From Pseudomonadota bacterium (GTDB taxonomy: Bacteria > Pseudomonadota > Gammaproteobacteria > Xanthomonadales > Xanthomonadaceae), in NCBI GenBank assembly GCA_023391775.1, contig JAEWAG010000114.1, positions 1 through 9,078 on the forward strand: a DNA stretch of 9,078 nt, read 5' to 3'. The number at the start of each line of letters is the position of its first letter. The stretch's first letter is position 1. Shown one piece after another: positions 6,532-9,078 of this stretch. The notes under the pieces are model-generated. The model did not search any database, was not told the origin of the DNA, and worked only from the letters and a program-made list of their open reading frames with translations. The position numbers and the translations under genes are program-made.

Positions 6532-7944
6532 TCAGCGGCCGGCCAGCGCGCGGGCCTGCTCCAGCTCCACCCGCAGGGTGCCAGCCAGCTCGTCGCGGGC
6601 GACCTCGAACTGCTGCTCGCGCACCAGGTCCTTGACCGCAACCACGCCACGCTCGAGCTCGTCCGGACCGGCCAGCACCACGAAGCGGATGCCGGCACGC
6701 GAGGCGTACTGGAACTGCTTGCCGACCTTGCGCGCCTCCATCTGCACCTCGGTGTTGATGCCGCCCTGGCGCAGGTGGCGGGCGATATCCAGCGCATCGG
6801 CCAGCCGGTCCTCGTCCATCAGCGCGACCATGGCCTGCACGCTGCTCTCGGCGATGCCTTCGATCAGCCCGGCCTCGCGCAGCTGCCAGAACAGGCGGGT
6901 CAGGCCGATGGAAATGCCCACGCCCGGCAGCCTGGACTTGGTGTAGTGGCTGGCCAGGTCCTCGTAACGGCCGCCGGAGCAGATCGAGCCGATGCCCGGA
7001 TGCTCGACCAGCGTGGTCTCGTACACGGTACCGGTGTAGTAATCCAGCCCGCGGGCGATGGAGAAGTTCAGGCAGTAGGCCGATTCGGGCACGCCCAGAG
7101 CGCGCACCAGCTCAAGCACTTCGCGCAGCTCGGCCGCACCGGTGCGCAGCGCCTCGCTGGCGCCCGCGCCGGCCTGCGCCAGTACCGCGTCGATACGCGC
7201 CAGGGCGTCATCGTGCGAGGTCGAGCGCACCTCCACGAAGGCGAGGATGCGGTCCACCGCGTCGGCGGGCAGGCCGAAGTCCGCGCCGGTGAGGGTTTCA
7301 CGCACGTAGTCCACGCCGCGCTTGTCGAGCTTGTCGACCTCGCGCAGGACCAGCGCCTGCTGCTGCGCGTCGCTTACGCCCTGGGACTCGAAGAACCCGC
7401 GCATCAGCTTGCGGTTGTTGAGCTGCACCCGGAACGCGCCGATGCCCAGTTCGGAGAACACCGAGTGGATCACCGCCAGCACCTCGGCGTCGTAGCGGAT
7501 GGACAGGGTGTCCTTGCCGATGACGTCGATGTCGCACTGGTAGAACTCGCGGAAGCGGCCGCGCTGGGCACGCTCGCCGCGGTACACGCGCTGCATCTGG
7601 TAGCGGCGGAACGGGAAGCTCAGCTCGTGCTCGTGCTCGGCCACGTAGCGCGCCAGCGGCACGGTCAGGTCGAAGCGCAGTGCCATCTCCGGCAATCCAC
7701 CACTGGCGCCCTTGGCCGCGGCATTGGCCAGCGCGCCGGTGGACTGCACGAAATACACCTGCCGCTCGGTCTCGCCGCCGGACTTGGTCAGCAGCACGTC
7801 GGACAGCTCGAAAACCGGGGTCTCCACCGGGAGGAAGCCGAAGCGCTCGTAGTTGCGCCGGATGACGTCGAGCATGCGCTGGAAGGCGATCTGCTCACGC
7901 GGCAGCAGCTCCATGACGCCGGGTGGGGTACGGGGCCTGATCAA
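6532..7944 (-). CDS. hisS: Histidyl-tRNA synthetase, eukaryote/archaea-like type
   Basis: A class II synthetase that activates histidine with ATP and charges tRNA-His in the cytosol. It has 470 residues, longer than the 424 of E. coli HisRS. Landmarks: [10 protein letters not shown] (6-15), [12 protein letters not shown] (89-100), motif 2 from about 117 to 140 ending [20 protein letters not shown] then VDKLDKRG (189-210), the histidine-binding RGLDYYTG (298-305), SGGRYEDL (323-330) and motif 3 [11 protein letters not shown] (341-351). The anticodon-binding domain starts near 367. RFDLTVP and FYQCDID match the human and archaeal style, where E. coli has RPEGTAG and FHQLGCE. The start is a TTG (7944-7942) preceded by AGGAG at 8 nt. 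The next ATG (7914) would delete the conserved N-terminal motif. It is divergent from fnr and is followed by the ammonia-lyase gene after 88 nt. Confidence 0.96.
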   Translation of the reverse strand: MIRPRTPPGVMELLPREQIAFQRMLDVIRRNYERFGFLPVETPVFELSDVLLTKSGGETERQVYFVQSTGALANAAAKGASGGLPEMALRFDLTVPLARYVAEHEHELSFPFRRYQMQRVYRGERAQRGRFREFYQCDIDVIGKDTLSIRYDAEVLAVIHSVFSELGIGAFRVQLNNRKLMRGFFESQGVSDAQQQALVLREVDKLDKRGVDYVRETLTGADFGLPADAVDRILAFVEVRSTSHDDALARIDAVLAQAGAGASEALRTGAAELREVLELVRALGVPESAYCLNFSIARGLDYYTGTVYETTLVEHPGIGSICSGGRYEDLASHYTKSRLPGVGISIGLTRLFWQLREAGLIEGIAESSVQAMVALMDEDRLADALDIARHLRQGGINTEVQMEARKVGKQFQYASRAGIRFVVLAGPDELERGVVAVKDLVREQQFEVARDELAGTLRVELEQARALAGR

Positions 7945-7957
7945 ACGGAAAACTCCT
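7942..7957 (-). promoter_or_regulatory. Ribosome-binding site and TTG start of hisS
   Basis: AGGAG (7957-7953 on the minus strand) stands 8 nt before the TTG at 7944-7942. The spacing is ideal and no ATG or GTG fits upstream, so the site decides the start. A TTG start lowers initiation and may hold down synthetase level. Confidence 0.75.
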
Positions 7958-7985
7958 GTGCCGGGGGGCTACGACGGGATGCGGG

Positions 7986-7991
7986 ATTCTA
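7986..7991 (-). promoter_or_regulatory. Possible -10 box of hisS
   Basis: TAGAAT on the minus strand (5 of 6 to consensus) lies about 41 nt before the hisS start codon, predicting a leader of roughly 35 nt. No good -35 is seen at the right distance. It lies back to back with the candidate fnr -10 at 8034-8039. Confidence 0.35.
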
Positions 7992-8033
7992 CCGCGCCGG
8001 CGGCCGCCCACGGCACGGCACTGCCCTGCGGGC

Positions 8034-8039
8034 TATCAT
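8034..8039 (+). promoter_or_regulatory. Possible -10 box of the fnr-type gene
   Basis: TATCAT (5 of 6 to consensus) predicts transcription starting near 8046, between the possible GTG start at 8040 and the ATG at 8070, which favours the ATG. No good -35 and no complete TTGAT-N4-ATCAA Fnr site is seen upstream. Confidence 0.35.
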
Positions 8040-8069
8040 GTGCGCACCCCCGAAGCGCGTATCCCAGAG

Positions 8070-8813
8070 ATGGCCTGGCCCCCGTTCGACAGCCCCTGCC
8101 TGGTCCCACCGCCTGACCAAACCGGGCTGATGGGCTCGTGCTCGCATTGCCAGGTCCGCCACCTGGCGGTGTGCTCGGTGCTGACCCACGATGAGATGCA
8201 CGCGCTCGATGCGGAGGCCAGCACCCAGCTGCTCGGCCCCGGCGCGGTCCTGGCCCGCCAGGGCGACCCGCGCAAGCACGTCTTCACCGTGGTGCGCGGC
8301 GCGCTGCGCATGGTGCGCCTGGCTGCCGATGGCCGCCGCCAGGTCGCCGGGTTCGCGCTGCCGGGCGATTTCGTCGGCCTGAGCGGTTCGCCGACCTACC
8401 GGCATGACGTCGAGGCGCTGGGCGAGACCGAGCTGTGCCGCTTTGGCACCGAGGCGATGCATCGCCTGGGCGAGCGCTACCCGCAGCTGCGCGACAAGCT
8501 GCTGGAGCGGGCCTGCATGGAGCTGGATTCGGCCCGCGACCAGATGATGGCCCTGGCGCGCATGAACCCCAACGAGCGCATGGCCGACTTCCTGCTGAAG
8601 CTGGCCGCGCGCGAGGCGCGCTCCGGCAATCCCGGCCCGGTGATCTCGCTGCCGATGCCGCGGGCGGACATCGCCGACCACCTTGGCCTGACCGTGGAAA
8701 CGGTCAGCCGCTGCCTGAGCGCCCTGCGCAGCCGCGGGCTGATCGCCGTGCCCGAGACGTACCGCATCGAAGTGCGCGACTTCGCCGGCCTGGAAGCGCT
8801 GCGCGCCGCCTGA
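8070..8813 (+). CDS. fnr: Fnr-type oxygen-sensing transcription regulator (CRP/FNR family)
   Basis: A CRP/FNR-family activator that controls anaerobic or microaerobic genes. With the ATG at 8070 it has 247 residues, typical for the family; a GTG at 8040 would add ten residues that look unconserved. Cys24, Cys27 and Cys35 (CSHCQVRHLAVC) and Cys123 (TELCRF) match the four ligands of an oxygen-labile 4Fe-4S cluster. The C-X2-C-X7-C spacing is that of FnrL/FnrN/AadR proteins and not the C-X2-C-X5-C of E. coli FNR. The cyclic-nucleotide-like beta roll spans about 50-130, followed by the dimer helix to about 170. The helix-turn-helix (about 196-225) contains ETVSR, whose Glu210, Ser213 and Arg214 correspond to the residues that read TTGAT half-sites. 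It is divergent from hisS and convergent with cydC, a gene family often under Fnr control. Confidence 0.93.
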   Translation: MAWPPFDSPCLVPPPDQTGLMGSCSHCQVRHLAVCSVLTHDEMHALDAEASTQLLGPGAVLARQGDPRKHVFTVVRGALRMVRLAADGRRQVAGFALPGDFVGLSGSPTYRHDVEALGETELCRFGTEAMHRLGERYPQLRDKLLERACMELDSARDQMMALARMNPNERMADFLLKLAAREARSGNPGPVISLPMPRADIADHLGLTVETVSRCLSALRSRGLIAVPETYRIEVRDFAGLEALRAA

Positions 8814-8848
8814 AGCGCACCACTGCGGGCAGCCTCGTCCCGCTCCCG

Positions 8849-9078
8849 CTAGATCTCCCGCAACCGCCCCTCCTCCAGCCGCAGCCGCCGCCACCGCAGT
8901 ACCGGCGGCACGGGCGCATGGCTGACCAGCAGCAGGCTGCGCGGGCCCAGGGCGCGCTCCAGGTCCAGCAGGAAGGCCTCGGCCGCATCCACGTCCAGGC
9001 CCTCGGTCGGCTCGTCCAGCAGCAGCACCGGGGCCGGCCGCAGCAGGGCCCGGGCCAGCGCCAGGCGCCGGGCCTGGC
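8849..9078 (-). CDS. cydC: CydC, C-terminal end of the ATPase domain (runs off right edge)
   Basis: The last 75 codons of an ABC transporter ATPase, ending at a TAG (8849-8851). Visible are the stretch after the signature motif, QARRLALARALLRPAP; Walker B with the catalytic glutamate, LLLLDEP; the D-loop as DEPTEGLD; and the switch histidine in LLVSHAP. DEPTEGLD is characteristic of CydC, half of the CydDC inner-membrane exporter of glutathione and cysteine that is required to assemble cytochrome bd oxidase. The C-terminus stops soon after EEGRLREI, shorter than in E. coli. cydD would be expected further right. Another ABC exporter of the same class is possible, but the Fnr-type neighbour supports CydC. 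Confidence 0.8.
   Translation of the reverse strand, partial: QARRLALARALLRPAPVLLLDEPTEGLDVDAAEAFLLDLERALGPRSLLLVSHAPVPPVLRWRRLRLEEGRLREI

Noticed and set aside
7936..7945. An Fnr box between hisS and the fnr-type gene
   Set aside because: Only a single TTGAT half-site is present, formed by the hisS start codon, with no partner half-site at the required distance.
8825..8843. GCGGG/CCCGC inverted repeat as terminator between fnr and cydC
   Set aside because: Only 5 bp with a long loop and no T-run on either strand; too weak to call.

Overview
The window is very GC-rich, with dense C/G third codon positions. Its gene content and order fit a gammaproteobacterium of the Xanthomonadaceae (Lysobacter, Luteimonas, Pseudoxanthomonas or Stenotrophomonas type). 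The main pointers are a TrpR-family gene placed directly before hisG, a histidyl-tRNA synthetase with the family's [10 protein letters not shown] start, an Fnr gene beside cydC, and hairpin-rich intergenic repeats. The assignment rests on recognised protein sequences and is not proven to genus.

Left part, minus strand (about 3340 down to 1): a histidine biosynthesis operon. A strong promoter overlaps a palindrome resembling the E. coli trp operator. It drives a small TrpR-superfamily regulator, then hisG, hisD and hisC, each joined to the next by an ATGA stop/start overlap. hisC runs off the left edge. The predicted 5' leader is only about 24 nt, so there is no room for a classical his attenuator; control is probably by the regulator binding at its own promoter.

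Middle (about 3340-4553): roughly 1.2 kb without a credible gene. It is packed with inverted repeats. Two blocks, 3603-3697 on the plus strand and 4175-4278 on the minus strand, share one plan: terminal inverted repeats enclosing two hairpins separated by an 11-nt spacer. The loops and spacer are conserved, while the stems differ in sequence but still pair. This is the most unusual thing in the window.

Right-middle, minus strand (4554-7944): hisS, which starts at a TTG and is of the eukaryote/archaea-like type. It is followed by a likely terminator hairpin and a solitary gene of the histidine ammonia-lyase family that carries about 60 extra residues in its core and a longer C-terminus. Histidine synthesis, charging and putative breakdown are therefore neighbours.

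Right end: an oxygen-sensing Fnr-type regulator on the plus strand, divergent from hisS, converges on the last 75 codons of cydC, part of the ABC exporter needed for cytochrome bd assembly. This suggests a microaerobic respiration locus continuing to the right.
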